Assembly (NCBI GenBank): GCA_947258375.1
Contig: CAMYIJ010000037.1
Coordinates: 3,820-60,887, forward strand
Reading direction: 5' to 3'
From: an uncultured Acidimicrobiaceae bacterium
GTDB lineage: Bacteria > Actinomycetota > Acidimicrobiia > Spongiisociales > UBA5794
DNA: 57,068 bases
Of this stretch, positions 25,851 through 34,674 are shown one piece after another (position 1 is the stretch's first letter; the number at the start of each line of letters is the position of its first letter). Under the pieces are notes generated by a model. It saw only the letters and a program-made list of their open reading frames with translations. It was not told where the DNA came from and did no database searches. A program made the translations under genes and the position numbers.

Positions 25851-27862
25851 TGATCCGTCGCCTGCTGATCGCCAATCGGGGCGAGATCGCCGTGCGTATT
25901 GCCCGTACCGCTCACCGGATGGGCGTCGAGACTGTCGGGGTCTATTCGGAGCCGGACGCCACCGCGTTGCACGCGGACTCGGTTGACGTCGCGGTGGCGC
26001 TCGGCGGCGCCAGCGCCACGGCGTCGTACCTGCAGGGCGATGCCATCATCGCCGCCGCCCTCGCCCAGGCGTGCGACGCAGTCCACCCCGGGTACGGCTT
26101 CCTGGCGGAGGATGCCGCCTTCGCCCGCAGTGTGATCGAGGCCGGGCTCATCTGGGTGGGCCCCACGCCGGAGCAGATTGAGCTGCTCGGCGACAAGGTT
26201 GCGGCCAAAGAGGCCGCCGTTGCGGCCGGGGTACCAACGACGGAGGTCTACAGCGCAGCACCGGGAGCGGTCCCAGCCGACGTGCCGATGCCGGCGCTGG
26301 TGAAGGCGGCGGCCGGGGGAGGAGGCCGCGGTATGCGGGTCGTGCGCCGCGTCGACGAGTTGGAGGATGCCGTGGAAGCGGCGGCGCGCGAAGCCGCGGC
26401 GGCCTTCGGTGACGGCGCCGTCTTCATTGAGCCGTACATCGAACGGGGCCGCCACGTTGAGGTGCAGATCATCGGTGACTCACACGGCAACGTGATCCAT
26501 CTAGGTGAGCGCGAATGTTCGATCCAACGCCGCAATCAGAAGATCATCGAGGAGACACCGTCGGTCGGGATCACTGCAGACATCCGGTCCGCGCTGTGCG
26601 CGGGCGCCCTGGCGCTGGCTCGCCACGTCGGGTACGTCGGCGCCGGAACGGTCGAATTCCTTGTCGGTGACGACGGCGCGATCAGCTTTCTCGAGGTGAA
26701 CACCCGGCTCCAGGTGGAGCACCCCATCACCGAGGCGGTGACCGGACTCGACCTCGTCGAGCTGCAGTTGCAGGTGGCCGCCGGCGGACCGCTACCCCTC
26801 ACACAGGAGGACGTTGTCTTCGAGGGACACGCCATCGAGGCCCGGCTGGTCGCGGAGGATCCCGCCGCCGGCTGGCTGCCGTCGACCGGCACGATCGGCG
26901 TCTTCGAGATTGGCGCCGACGGAAGCGTCGACGGAGTCAGAGTCGACACCGGATTTCGCGCCGGAGCGACCGTATCGGCCCACTACGACTCGCTCCTGGC
27001 CAAAGTCATCGCGCACGCCCCGAGCCGCGGCGAGACGGCCCGGGTTCTCGCCAGGGCGCTGCGCACGTCGCTGATCTCGGGAGTGGCGACGAACTTGGTA
27101 ACCCTCGCTGCCGTCCTCGAGGAGGAGGACTTCCAGGCCGGCCGCACGCCGACTTCCTACCTCGATGACCATCCACGGCTGACTGATTCGTCCGGGCCCG
27201 ACGGCGAGGATGCCGTCACCCTTTTGCTCGGTGCCGTGTTCGCCGCCGAACAACGCGATAGGCAAACCGATGGCGTCACCGGTTTTGCGCCCTCGGGTTG
27301 GCGCAATCTACGAACGCGAGGGCAGCGCCAAATGTGGCGGCGGAATGAAGTCGACCATCCCGTTGAGTACGTCATGGACGGTCCCCTTCAGGCCCGGGTG
27401 TGGTTGGGGCCATGGCCGGAGCCGCTCGAGGATGGCTCCCTCGCCGCCGACGACCGCCGGACCGCAACAGTGCGCTTGCTCGAGAGAGCGGCCGATCGCC
27501 AGGTGGTCGAGGTGGATGGGCGACGTCAGGTCGTCCTCGTCTCGCTCGAGGGTGAAGTGGCCCACACGACGAGCCGCGCCGGCACCGCAACGTGGACGCG
27601 CGCCCCCCGCTTTGTGACCCACGTGGCCGAGGAGGCGGGAAGCGGGCCAATCTGTCCGCTCCCCGGTACGGTGATCGCCGTTCATGTCGAGCCGGGTCAG
27701 CAGGTCGGAGACGGCGACCTGCTCATGGTGATCGAGGCCATGAAGATGGAGCACCGCATCCGCGCCGTCGTCGCCGCCACCGTTATGGATGTGCGCTTCG
27801 CCGTCGGCGAGAGGGTCGACGCCGGCGACCTGCTGGTCGAGCTCCACCACGTGGAGGGTTGA
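25850..27862 (+). CDS. Acyl-CoA carboxylase, biotin carboxylase/BCCP (alpha) subunit
   Basis: 670 residues. The biotin carboxylase domain begins MIRRLLIANRGEIAVRIART and has the ATP-grasp loop KAAAGGGGRGMRVV, HVEVQIIGD, RECSIQRRNQK and FLEVNTRLQVEHPITE. The C-terminal biotinyl domain has the attachment motif EAMKMEH. The start ATG at 25850 is shared with the preceding stop and is preferred over an in-frame codon 12 bp upstream because the family begins at this point. It forms the carboxylase with the beta subunit. Confidence 0.95.
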   Translation: MIRRLLIANRGEIAVRIARTAHRMGVETVGVYSEPDATALHADSVDVAVALGGASATASYLQGDAIIAAALAQACDAVHPGYGFLAEDAAFARSVIEAGLIWVGPTPEQIELLGDKVAAKEAAVAAGVPTTEVYSAAPGAVPADVPMPALVKAAAGGGGRGMRVVRRVDELEDAVEAAAREAAAAFGDGAVFIEPYIERGRHVEVQIIGDSHGNVIHLGERECSIQRRNQKIIEETPSVGITADIRSALCAGALALARHVGYVGAGTVEFLVGDDGAISFLEVNTRLQVEHPITEAVTGLDLVELQLQVAAGGPLPLTQEDVVFEGHAIEARLVAEDPAAGWLPSTGTIGVFEIGADGSVDGVRVDTGFRAGATVSAHYDSLLAKVIAHAPSRGETARVLARALRTSLISGVATNLVTLAAVLEEEDFQAGRTPTSYLDDHPRLTDSSGPDGEDAVTLLLGAVFAAEQRDRQTDGVTGFAPSGWRNLRTRGQRQMWRRNEVDHPVEYVMDGPLQARVWLGPWPEPLEDGSLAADDRRTATVRLLERAADRQVVEVDGRRQVVLVSLEGEVAHTTSRAGTATWTRAPRFVTHVAEEAGSGPICPLPGTVIAVHVEPGQQVGDGDLLMVIEAMKMEHRIRAVVAATVMDVRFAVGERVDAGDLLVELHHVEG

Positions 27863-27864
27863 CA

Positions 27865-29637
27865 GTGTCCGCTCCGATCCGCATCGCCAACTGCTCCGGG
27901 TTCTTCGGAGACCGGCTCTCTGCCGCCCGCGAGATGGTGGAAGGCGGCCCGATCGACGTGCTCAGCGGCGACTGGCTCGCCGAGCTGACCATGCTGATTC
28001 TGGCGCGCACCCGGCTGAAGCACCCCGGCGGCGGCTACGCCCGCACCTTTGTCACCCAGATGGAGCAGGTGATGGGGACCTGCCTCGATCGCGGCATCAG
28101 GGTCGTATCCAACGCCGGGGGCCTCGATCCGCGCAGTTGTGCCGAGGCGGTGACCGAGGTCGCCGATCGGCTGGGACTCGCGCCGCAGATCGCCTACGTC
28201 GACGGCGACGACCTGATGCCGCGACTCGCAGAGCTGACGGGAGCCGGCGGGCTGCGGCCCTTCGGCGCACCCGGCGATCTCGGTGACCCGGCGCGCTATC
28301 TCACTGCGAACGCCTACCTGGGGTGCTGGGGCATCGTGGCGGCACTCGAACAAGGTGCCGACATTGTGGTCACCGGCCGCGTCACCGACGCGGCTGTGAC
28401 CTGTGGTCCGGCGGCCTGGCACCACGGCTGGGACCGAGATGACTGGGATGCCCTGGCCGGGGCCGTTGTTGCCGGTCACGTCATCGAGTGCAGTGCTCAA
28501 GCCACGGGCGGGAACTACTCGTTCTTCGATGAGCTTCCGCACTACACCGGCTCAGGCGCCCGGCTCGGGTTTCCCTGGGCAGAAGTCGCTGCCGAGGGGT
28601 CGGCGGTGATTGGCAAACACGATGGCACCGGGGGAGCGGTCACGGTCGGTACGGTCACATCCCAATTGCTGTACGAAATCGGTGGGCCGGCCTACCTCGG
28701 CCCCGATGTGACCGCCCGCTTCGATACGATCTCCGTTGACCAGGTTGCCCCCGATCGGGTGCAGATCTCCGGCACAAAAGGGGAGCCGCCACCGGACAAA
28801 TTGAAGGTGGGAATCAACGAGCTCGGCGGCTACCGCAATTCGGTCGAGCTCGCGCTCACCGGTCTAGACATCGAGGCCAAGGCCGAATTCGCCGCGGCGG
28901 CCTTCTGGGACGCCTGCCCGTTCACCCCCGACGATTTCGCCGCGGTGAAGACCCGGGTCATTCGCACCGACAAGGCCGATCCGGCCAGCAATGAGGAGGC
29001 CACCGCGGTGTGGCGGCTCACCGTCAAGGATCCCGACGAACGCAAGGTGGGTCGGGCGTTCTCCAACGCCATGATCGAAACCGCCCTGGCGTCCATTCCC
29101 GGTATGTACGCCCTGAGCGGAGCACCCGCCGCAGCAACGCCGTACGGCGTCTACCGGCCGGCCGTCATTGATGCCGACCTGGTCCCGCAGTATGTGCATC
29201 CGGTCGGCGGGGAATCGATCCGGATCGACTCCGTCGCCCCGCCCGGATCCGTATCCATCGAGCCCGCCGCCGGGCCCGTCACGATGGTGCCGACCGGTGC
29301 GACCACGCCGGCTCCGCTCGGAGCGGTTGTCGGGGCCCGTTCCGGGGACAAGGGCGGCGACGCCAATCTCGGCGTATTCGCCCGCAGCGATGACGCCTGG
29401 GCGTGGCTCGATGACTTCCTCACCACGGCCAGGCTGCGAGAGCTTCTTCCTGAGACGGCGGACCTCTCAATCGACCGTCACGCCTTGGCGAACCTCCGGT
29501 CACTCAACTTCGTCATCTACGGCCTGCTCGAAGAAGGGGTCGCCGCCTCGACACGGCGAGATCCTCAGGCGAAGAGCCTGGGAGAGTGGCTCCGAGCCCG
29601 TGTCGTCGAAATCCCAACGTCCCTGTTGAACTACTGA
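27865..29637 (+). CDS. AtuA-family (DUF1446) protein
   Basis: 590 residues from GTG 27865, preceded by GGAGGG. The N-terminal AtuA core (ANCSGFFGDRLSAAREMV, VSNAGGLDPRSC, VVTGRVTDAAVTCGPAAWHHGW) and the C-terminal AtuA-like domain (VGARSGDKGGDANLGVFAR) are both present. AtuA is needed for acyclic terpene (citronellol/geraniol) degradation in Pseudomonas but its reaction is not established. It follows the biotin carboxylase by 2 bp, so it is in the same operon. Confidence 0.9.
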   Translation: MSAPIRIANCSGFFGDRLSAAREMVEGGPIDVLSGDWLAELTMLILARTRLKHPGGGYARTFVTQMEQVMGTCLDRGIRVVSNAGGLDPRSCAEAVTEVADRLGLAPQIAYVDGDDLMPRLAELTGAGGLRPFGAPGDLGDPARYLTANAYLGCWGIVAALEQGADIVVTGRVTDAAVTCGPAAWHHGWDRDDWDALAGAVVAGHVIECSAQATGGNYSFFDELPHYTGSGARLGFPWAEVAAEGSAVIGKHDGTGGAVTVGTVTSQLLYEIGGPAYLGPDVTARFDTISVDQVAPDRVQISGTKGEPPPDKLKVGINELGGYRNSVELALTGLDIEAKAEFAAAAFWDACPFTPDDFAAVKTRVIRTDKADPASNEEATAVWRLTVKDPDERKVGRAFSNAMIETALASIPGMYALSGAPAAATPYGVYRPAVIDADLVPQYVHPVGGESIRIDSVAPPGSVSIEPAAGPVTMVPTGATTPAPLGAVVGARSGDKGGDANLGVFARSDDAWAWLDDFLTTARLRELLPETADLSIDRHALANLRSLNFVIYGLLEEGVAASTRRDPQAKSLGEWLRARVVEIPTSLLNY

Positions 29638-29647
29638 AGGGTTCCCC

Positions 29648-30784
29648 ATGAAGACCGCAGCCACCGAGTTGTTCGGAATCGATATTCCGATCTTCGCTTT
29701 CAGCCACTGCCGTGATGTCGTCGCCGCGGTGTCGAAAGCCGGCGGGCTCGGTGTGCTCGGCGCGGTGACCCACACCGAGGAGCAGCTCGCCATCGATCTC
29801 GAATGGATCGAAGCGGAACTGGATGGGCGTCCCTACGGAGTTGACGTGATCGTCCCGGCGTGGACGGTGGGGGCGGACGCGATCTCCACCATCGCCGATG
29901 TGGAGGCGATGATCCCCCAAGCCCATCGTGACTTCCTGGGAGAGCTGATGGAGCGCTATGAGGTACCGCCGCTTCCCGACGGAGACGAGAGCGGCCGCTT
30001 CGGCCTGCGCAGCGAGCAGGCGGCGCCGTTTTCGCCCGAGCAGGTGGGAGCCCAGCTCGACGTCGCCCTGTCATACGACGCCGCGCTGTATGTCAACGCG
30101 CTGGGACCGCCACCCGGTTTCATGATCGACAAGGTCAAGAAGGCGGGGCGTCTCATCGGGGCGTTGGCCGGCAAGGTGCAGCATGCCGTCCGCCACGTCA
30201 ACGCCGGGGTCGATCTCATCATTGCCCAGGGAGCAGAAGCGGGCGGGCATACCGGCGAGATCGGCACGATGGTGCTGGTGCCCGAGGTTGTCGACGCGGT
30301 CGATGTGCCGGTCCTCGGTGCCGGGGGGATCGGCCGGGGACGGCAGATGGCGGCGGCGATGGCTCTGGGGGCCTCTGGTGTGTGGTGCGGTTCTGTGTGG
30401 TTGACCACGGTCGAAGCCGAAACTCACCCGGTCGTGAAAGAGAAGTTCCTGGCCGCTACCGCCGACGACACGATCCGCTCTCGTTCACTGACCGGCAAGC
30501 CGGCCCGCCAGCTCAAGTCGGCCTGGACCGAGGAATGGGACGACCCGAACACGCCCGCACCGCTCGGGATGCCCCTCCAGCCGATCCTGATCGACGAAGC
30601 CGTCGTCCGTATCGACCGGGCCGCCCACCACGAGGGATCGGGCGCCGAGAAGCTGATCAACTACTTCGTGGGGCAGGTTGTCGGTTCGATGAACGAGTCG
30701 AAGCCGACTTCCCAGGTCATCTTCGAGATCATTGACGAGTTTGTCGACGCAGTCACCGCGCTGGGGATGCAACTCGAGAGCTGA
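29648..30784 (+). CDS. Nitronate monooxygenase family FMN protein
   Basis: 378 residues, TIM-barrel nitronate monooxygenase/2-nitropropane dioxygenase family. AVSKAGGLGVLGAV near the N-terminus, GAEAGGHTGEIGTMVLVPEVV (with a candidate catalytic His) and VPVLGAGGIGRGRQMAAAMALGASGVW for FMN phosphate binding. It is 10 bp after the AtuA-like gene. The family also includes enoyl reductase-like flavoproteins, so its role in the acyl-CoA pathway is open. Confidence 0.9.
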   Translation: MKTAATELFGIDIPIFAFSHCRDVVAAVSKAGGLGVLGAVTHTEEQLAIDLEWIEAELDGRPYGVDVIVPAWTVGADAISTIADVEAMIPQAHRDFLGELMERYEVPPLPDGDESGRFGLRSEQAAPFSPEQVGAQLDVALSYDAALYVNALGPPPGFMIDKVKKAGRLIGALAGKVQHAVRHVNAGVDLIIAQGAEAGGHTGEIGTMVLVPEVVDAVDVPVLGAGGIGRGRQMAAAMALGASGVWCGSVWLTTVEAETHPVVKEKFLAATADDTIRSRSLTGKPARQLKSAWTEEWDDPNTPAPLGMPLQPILIDEAVVRIDRAAHHEGSGAEKLINYFVGQVVGSMNESKPTSQVIFEIIDEFVDAVTALGMQLES

Positions 30785-30811
30785 GTCGCGACGTGATGTC
30801 GGGCACGCGGG

Positions 30812-31414
30812 TCAGTAGTCGTAGACGCACCACACGTTGATGACCGTTGCGTCCGAGATCGAAACGTCGGCCCTGAGATTCTGATCCGACGCAACAGCTT
30901 CCTCCAGGGTGGAGGCATCGTTTCCGCACTCAATCCTCACGTCACTCCTCACTGGAAACGCAATACCCCTGATGATCAGAGTGTCACCCTCGAGCCTTTC
31001 GATACCACGCAGCGTCACGTGGCGGCCGCCACCCAACTGCCGTCTCGTCTTCTCCTCGCGAAGCACCTGGAACCACGCGACGTCCCCGGAGGCGTCGAAT
31101 GCTCCCGCCAGCACGCATTCCCTATTGCGAGATCCCCCTCGACCGAGTTCGCGACACCAATTGCCGCCCGGCGTTCCCGCCGGCACATCAACGACTTGCC
31201 CATCCTCGAAGGTGACGGTCAGCGCGCCGGAGAGGTATTCAGAGTCGGGGCCCCCGGGATGCTGACCTTTGCCAGCGGCCAGGGGTTCCTCGAAGGCGAC
31301 ATTCGCGACTACCCCGAAGAAGTCCCAGTCGGGAAGACGAGCGTTGTTGCCGCCGCACGCTGCAGCGCTCAGCATCGCCACCACTAGCCACCCCAGGACC
31401 GCGCGACGAGGCAT
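30812..31414 (-). CDS. Putative lipoprotein, unknown function
   Basis: 200 residues from ATG 31414; GTG 31423 is an alternative. The signal peptide ends at the lipobox LSAAAC (Cys20). The mature part is about 180 residues with four further Cys (NWCRELG, RECVLAG, IECGND, WCVYDY) that may form two disulfides. No family recognised. It starts 10 bp after the dehydrogenase stop and so may be co-transcribed. It is convergent with the nitronate monooxygenase gene. Confidence 0.75.
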   Translation of the reverse strand: MPRRAVLGWLVVAMLSAAACGGNNARLPDWDFFGVVANVAFEEPLAAGKGQHPGGPDSEYLSGALTVTFEDGQVVDVPAGTPGGNWCRELGRGGSRNRECVLAGAFDASGDVAWFQVLREEKTRRQLGGGRHVTLRGIERLEGDTLIIRGIAFPVRSDVRIECGNDASTLEEAVASDQNLRADVSISDATVINVWCVYDY

Positions 31415-31424
31415 TCCGGCCACG

Positions 31425-32717
31425 CTACCGCCTTTCTGTACCGGCCTCCCTCAGCCCGTACGTCTTACGGCCAGACGCCCCGCTGCACGACGACTCGATG
31501 GAATCGACCATCCCGGCGCGCCGGGTGACGACCCGTTCCGTGGCACGGCGCATCCGCTTCCGCAGTTGGGCGCCGACCGTCTCGTCCTCCCACTGCTGAT
31601 TCTCGATGTTTTGAGCCCACTCGAAGTAAGAGACCACCACCCCGCCGGCGTTGGCCAGGATGTCGGGGATCACCTGGATGCCCCGCGCAAGGAGGATGTC
31701 GTCGGCCGCCGGTGTTGTCGGGCCGTTGGCGAGTTCGACCACCAGCTTGGCCTCTATCCGTCCTGCGTTCTCGGCCGTGATCTGACACTCGAGAGCCGCC
31801 GGGATGAGGATGTCGCACTCGACCTCGAGTACGGCCATCGGATCCAACGGCTCGGTGTTTTCTGCACCGACAACGCTGCCCATGGCGTCCTTGTGGCGCC
31901 CGACCTGGGCCGGGTCGAGACCGGTGGCGTTGTACACACCGCCGCGCGAGTCGGAGACGGCCACGATGATCGCACCGGCCTCATGAAAGATGTTGGCGGC
32001 GTGCCGCCCGGCGTTTCCGAAGCCCTGAATCGCGATCCGGGCGCCATCGAGCGACGATAGTCCCGGGATCCCCGCCATTTCGACATAGTGGTCGGTCACC
32101 CAGAAACCGCCCTGAGCGGTGGCGCCATCGCGGGCGGCGAGACCGCCCAGAGCGACGGGCTTGCCCGTCACCACCGGAAGGCTGGGCGCTCCGGGGTGCA
32201 TCATCGAATACGTGTCGAACATCCAAGCCATGGTTTGGGCGTCGGTATAGAGATCCGGCGCCGGGATGTCGGTGTGGGGTCCGATCATGTCACCCAGCGC
32301 GGCGACGAACCTTCGCGTCACCCGCTCCTTTTCGCCGACCGAAAGCTTTCGGGGATCACACACGACGCCGCCCTTGGCTCCGCCGAAAGGGACATCAACC
32401 AGAGCGCATTTCCACGTCATCCATGTGGCCAGCGCCTTGACTTCATCGCGGCCGGCCTCCGGGTGGAAGCGCACGCCCCCCTTGCCGGGGCCGCGGAAAT
32501 CTGAGTGCAGCACTCGGTAGCCGCGGAAGATGTGGACGAGGCCGTCGTCGCGTCGCACGGGGAAGGCCACTTCGACTATGCGCTGCGGTTCGAAGAGCCA
32601 GGTAGAGATACCCTTCCAGCCTTGGGTGTCGTCGGTGTACGGGGCGGCTCGGTCGAACTGAATCCGGGCGATGTGGTGCGGATCGATGTTCTCAGTCACG
32701 GCTGGGACCACGGTCAT
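31425..32717 (-). CDS. Glu/Leu/Phe/Val dehydrogenase, C-terminus probably frameshifted
   Basis: 430 residues as read. N-terminal catalytic region: YRVLHSDFRGPGKGGVRFHP, the lysine motif TWKCALVDVPFGGAKGG, and TDIPAPDLYTDAQTMAWMFD; then the NAD(P) domain IAIQGFGNAGRHAA and LANGPTTPAADDIL, NAGGVVVSYFEWAQN. It reversibly deaminates an amino acid (glutamate most likely). ATG 32717 with an AAAGGAGA ribosome binding site. After MRRATERVV the family pattern is lost; the neighbouring frame instead gives RVVVQRGVWP followed by TAA at 31465-31467, which looks like the expected C-terminal end (compare ...ERGIWP). A one-base indel near 31497 is likely, genuine or a sequencing error. Confidence 0.9.
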   Translation of the reverse strand: MTVVPAVTENIDPHHIARIQFDRAAPYTDDTQGWKGISTWLFEPQRIVEVAFPVRRDDGLVHIFRGYRVLHSDFRGPGKGGVRFHPEAGRDEVKALATWMTWKCALVDVPFGGAKGGVVCDPRKLSVGEKERVTRRFVAALGDMIGPHTDIPAPDLYTDAQTMAWMFDTYSMMHPGAPSLPVVTGKPVALGGLAARDGATAQGGFWVTDHYVEMAGIPGLSSLDGARIAIQGFGNAGRHAANIFHEAGAIIVAVSDSRGGVYNATGLDPAQVGRHKDAMGSVVGAENTEPLDPMAVLEVECDILIPAALECQITAENAGRIEAKLVVELANGPTTPAADDILLARGIQVIPDILANAGGVVVSYFEWAQNIENQQWEDETVGAQLRKRMRRATERVVTRRAGMVDSIESSCSGASGRKTYGLREAGTERR

Positions 32718-32899
32718 CGGTTCTCCTTTGGAGTGTGTGCCCCCAGTCCTACTCTCCGCGGGGGAATCCGGCCAGGGCACTAAGTCCCCAACCAGATCTG
32801 GGTCAATCCCGACTCATTTGGGCCGGTGCGGTCGACTCCTCGCGACGGCGATTGTTGGCTACGCGACAATCTCTGTGCGGTTCGTTTGGTTGAAGGTCG
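32718..32899. other. Intergenic, no gene seen
   Basis: Apart from a small inverted repeat (GATTGT...ACAATC around 32849-32870) I see nothing I can support here; it should contain the dehydrogenase promoter. Confidence 0.3.
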
Positions 32900-33124
32900 A
32901 TGAAGCGCTTCGCGGGAATCGCCGCTCTGGTTGTCCCCACGCTGTGGGCTCTCTGGGTCCCCCGGCCGGTGAGCTGCTGGCGCCGTTGCCCGGGATCACC
33001 TCCCTTCCGGGCCACCGTGGCCGGGGCGGCCGCGGTGACTCTTGGGGCTTCCGCCATATCTGTCTCGGCCCGGCGCTCGGCATCTGGGCCGCTGCTCGTT
33101 TCGTCGGAGCGAGAACTGCTGTGA
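32900..33124 (+). CDS. Possible small membrane protein (74 aa)
   Basis: ATG at 32900 with a weak AAGG upstream. The product has two hydrophobic stretches (FAGIAALVVPTLWALWV and TVAGAAAVTLGASAISV) separated by a Cys/Arg/Pro-rich linker. It ends 10 bp before the convergent Fur-family gene. No family is recognised; it could be a chance frame in GC-rich DNA or a decayed gene. Confidence 0.35.
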   Translation: MKRFAGIAALVVPTLWALWVPRPVSCWRRCPGSPPFRATVAGAAAVTLGASAISVSARRSASGPLLVSSERELL

Positions 33125-33134
33125 AGGGCCCGCG

Positions 33135-33560
33135 TCACACCACGCACGAGCTGCACAATCCGGTCACCGACAGTTCGATCGTGGCGGCCTTGAATGCGTG
33201 ATAGTTGCCAAGATGGGAGCGGACCTGCTCGACGAGGTCACCTCCGTGATGTTGCACGTCCCCGCATCGGCCGCAGATCAGATGGAATTCATCGTCGGGA
33301 TGGGCGACCTCCCAGCGGCCGGCGCCGTCCGTGCCCAGAATGGACTCCCGAGCCAGTCCCAGTTCGGCGAAGAGAGTCAGCGATCGATATATGGAGGCCA
33401 GGTTGATCCTCGAATCGCGGCGTCCCACCCGGGTGGCGATCTGCTCGGCGGTGAGATGGCCGCGCGCCGCCCCGAGCACATCCCACACGAGCCGACGCGG
33501 GTTGGTGAGCCGGTGCCCGCGCTGGCGGAGGAAGGCCCCGAGATCGATTGGGTCCGTCAT
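33135..33560 (-). CDS. Fur-family metalloregulator, probably nickel-responsive (Nur-like)
   Basis: 141 residues. A winged helix at the N-terminus (RQRGHRLTNPRRLVWDVL, then ASIYRSLTLFAELGL) and a dimerisation/metal domain with EFHLICGRCGD plus a C-terminal CSSC, two CXXC pairs forming the structural zinc site. ATG 33560 fits the conserved Fur N-terminus and has a -10-like TACGAT (33567-33572) exactly 6 nt upstream. It is divergent from the CbiMQO importer, and a TTGCAA-N5-TCGCAA element over the cbiM promoter resembles the Streptomyces Nur box. That makes nickel sensing likelier than iron or zinc; direct proof is lacking. Confidence 0.88.
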   Translation of the reverse strand: MTDPIDLGAFLRQRGHRLTNPRRLVWDVLGAARGHLTAEQIATRVGRRDSRINLASIYRSLTLFAELGLARESILGTDGAGRWEVAHPDDEFHLICGRCGDVQHHGGDLVEQVRSHLGNYHAFKAATIELSVTGLCSSCVV

Positions 33561-33638
33561 TTGTTCATCGTATTCCGGTATCCATTGCGTCTGTTGTGCC
33601 CTGCGCGCGGAATAGCGCCTCTGAGTGCACAACACACG

Positions 33639-33671
33639 AATAGTAATTGCAAACAGTTCGCAATTACTATT
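33639..33671. promoter_or_regulatory. Nur-box-like operator over the cbiM promoter
   Basis: AATAGTAATTGC (33639-33650) and GCAATTACTATT (33660-33671) are perfect 12-bp inverted repeats with a 9-nt centre. Inside lies TTGCAA-ACAGT-TCGCAA (33647-33663), one mismatch from the published Nur consensus TTGCAA-N5-TTGCAA. The right arm contains the probable -10 box TACTAT (33665-33670), 6 nt before the cbiM ATG. Confidence 0.82.
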
Positions 33672-33676
33672 GCGGT

Positions 33677-34672
33677 ATGCACGCACCCGACGGATTCCTC
33701 AATGCAGGTACGGCTCTGGCCACCGGTGCCATAACGATGGGCGCCATCGGTGGGGCTCTCCGCCAGACCTCACAAAAGCTGCAGGACAAGCAGGTCCCGC
33801 TGGCCGGTATCACGGCGGCGTTCATCTTTGCCGCCCAGATGTTCAACTTCCCAGTGGCCGCAGGCACCACAGGCCATCTTCTCGGCGGCGCCATGGCGGC
33901 AATCCTCCTCGGACCGACTATGGGTGCGCTTGTCGTCACGATTGTCGTGCTGATCCAGGCACTGGCCTTCGCCGACGGGGGCCTCACCGCGCTCGGGTAC
34001 AACGTGCTCAACATGGCGATCGTCCCGGCGTTCGGCGGTTACGCGGTGTACCGACTATTCCGCCGGATCCTCCCGAAGAGCGGGAGCGGGGTCATCGGAG
34101 CGGCGGGCTTGGCCGCACTCGTTTCAGTCGTCTTCGCCTCCATGGCCTTTTCGATCGAATGGCTCTTCGGCGCCAGCGTGCCGGTGCCCTTCGACACGGT
34201 CTTTGGAGCCATGGTCGGCGTTCACGCTCTCATCGGGATCGGGGAAGGCGTGATAACGGCCCTCGCCATCGGCGCGGTAATGGCGGCTCGGCCCGATCTG
34301 GTGCACGGCGCGTCCGACCTCGACCGTGCACAGCTGGCCAACCGCAAGCCCATCAAGACGCGGGTGTTCGTGATCGCGGTCATCCTGGTCGCCCTCTTCG
34401 TGGCCGGAGTGGTGAGCCAGTTCGCGGCCGACAGTCCGGACGGCCTCGAGCGAGTCGCCGTCGACACCGGTATCGCCGACGCTGCCACAGATCACGATCT
34501 CGGCGGCAGCCTCTTCGCCGATTACGCCACGACCGGGATAGACAATGAACCTCTGAGTCTGGCGATCGCGGGCATCGCCGGCACGCTGATCACTCTGGCG
34601 GTCGGATCCGGTGTGTTCTACGCGATGCGGGAGCGCCGCAAGCAGCCCGGCTCCGACAGAGCGGCGGCCTGA
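33677..34672 (+). CDS. cbiM: Nickel/cobalt ECF importer substrate-binding protein CbiM fused to PDGLE domain
   Basis: 331 residues. It begins MHAPDGFLN, the family signature in which the N-terminal Met-His coordinates the metal, which fixes the start at 33677; an upstream TTG would destroy it. Six or seven membrane segments, with PVAAGTTGHLLGGAMAAILLGP as the second conserved block. From about residue 225 there is a CbiN/NikN-like PDGLE domain (VSQFAADSPDGLERVA) ending in another membrane helix. The fusion replaces a separate CbiN subunit. Two bp separate it from cbiQ. Probably leaderless from the -10 box TACTAT. Confidence 0.95.
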   Translation: MHAPDGFLNAGTALATGAITMGAIGGALRQTSQKLQDKQVPLAGITAAFIFAAQMFNFPVAAGTTGHLLGGAMAAILLGPTMGALVVTIVVLIQALAFADGGLTALGYNVLNMAIVPAFGGYAVYRLFRRILPKSGSGVIGAAGLAALVSVVFASMAFSIEWLFGASVPVPFDTVFGAMVGVHALIGIGEGVITALAIGAVMAARPDLVHGASDLDRAQLANRKPIKTRVFVIAVILVALFVAGVVSQFAADSPDGLERVAVDTGIADAATDHDLGGSLFADYATTGIDNEPLSLAIAGIAGTLITLAVGSGVFYAMRERRKQPGSDRAAA

Positions 34673-34674
34673 CA

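Noticed and set aside
27592..27864. N-terminal extension of the AtuA-like protein
   Set aside because: This segment overlaps the biotin carboxyl carrier domain of the preceding gene; AtuA homology begins at GTG 27865.
33560..33677. Cobalamin riboswitch upstream of cbiM
   Set aside because: The intergenic region is only 116 bp and is explained by an operator and two leaderless promoters; no B12-box-like sequence is visible.
33561..33686. N-terminal extension of the Fur-family protein to 33686
   Set aside because: It would translate through the operator; conserved Fur sequence begins at ATG 33560.
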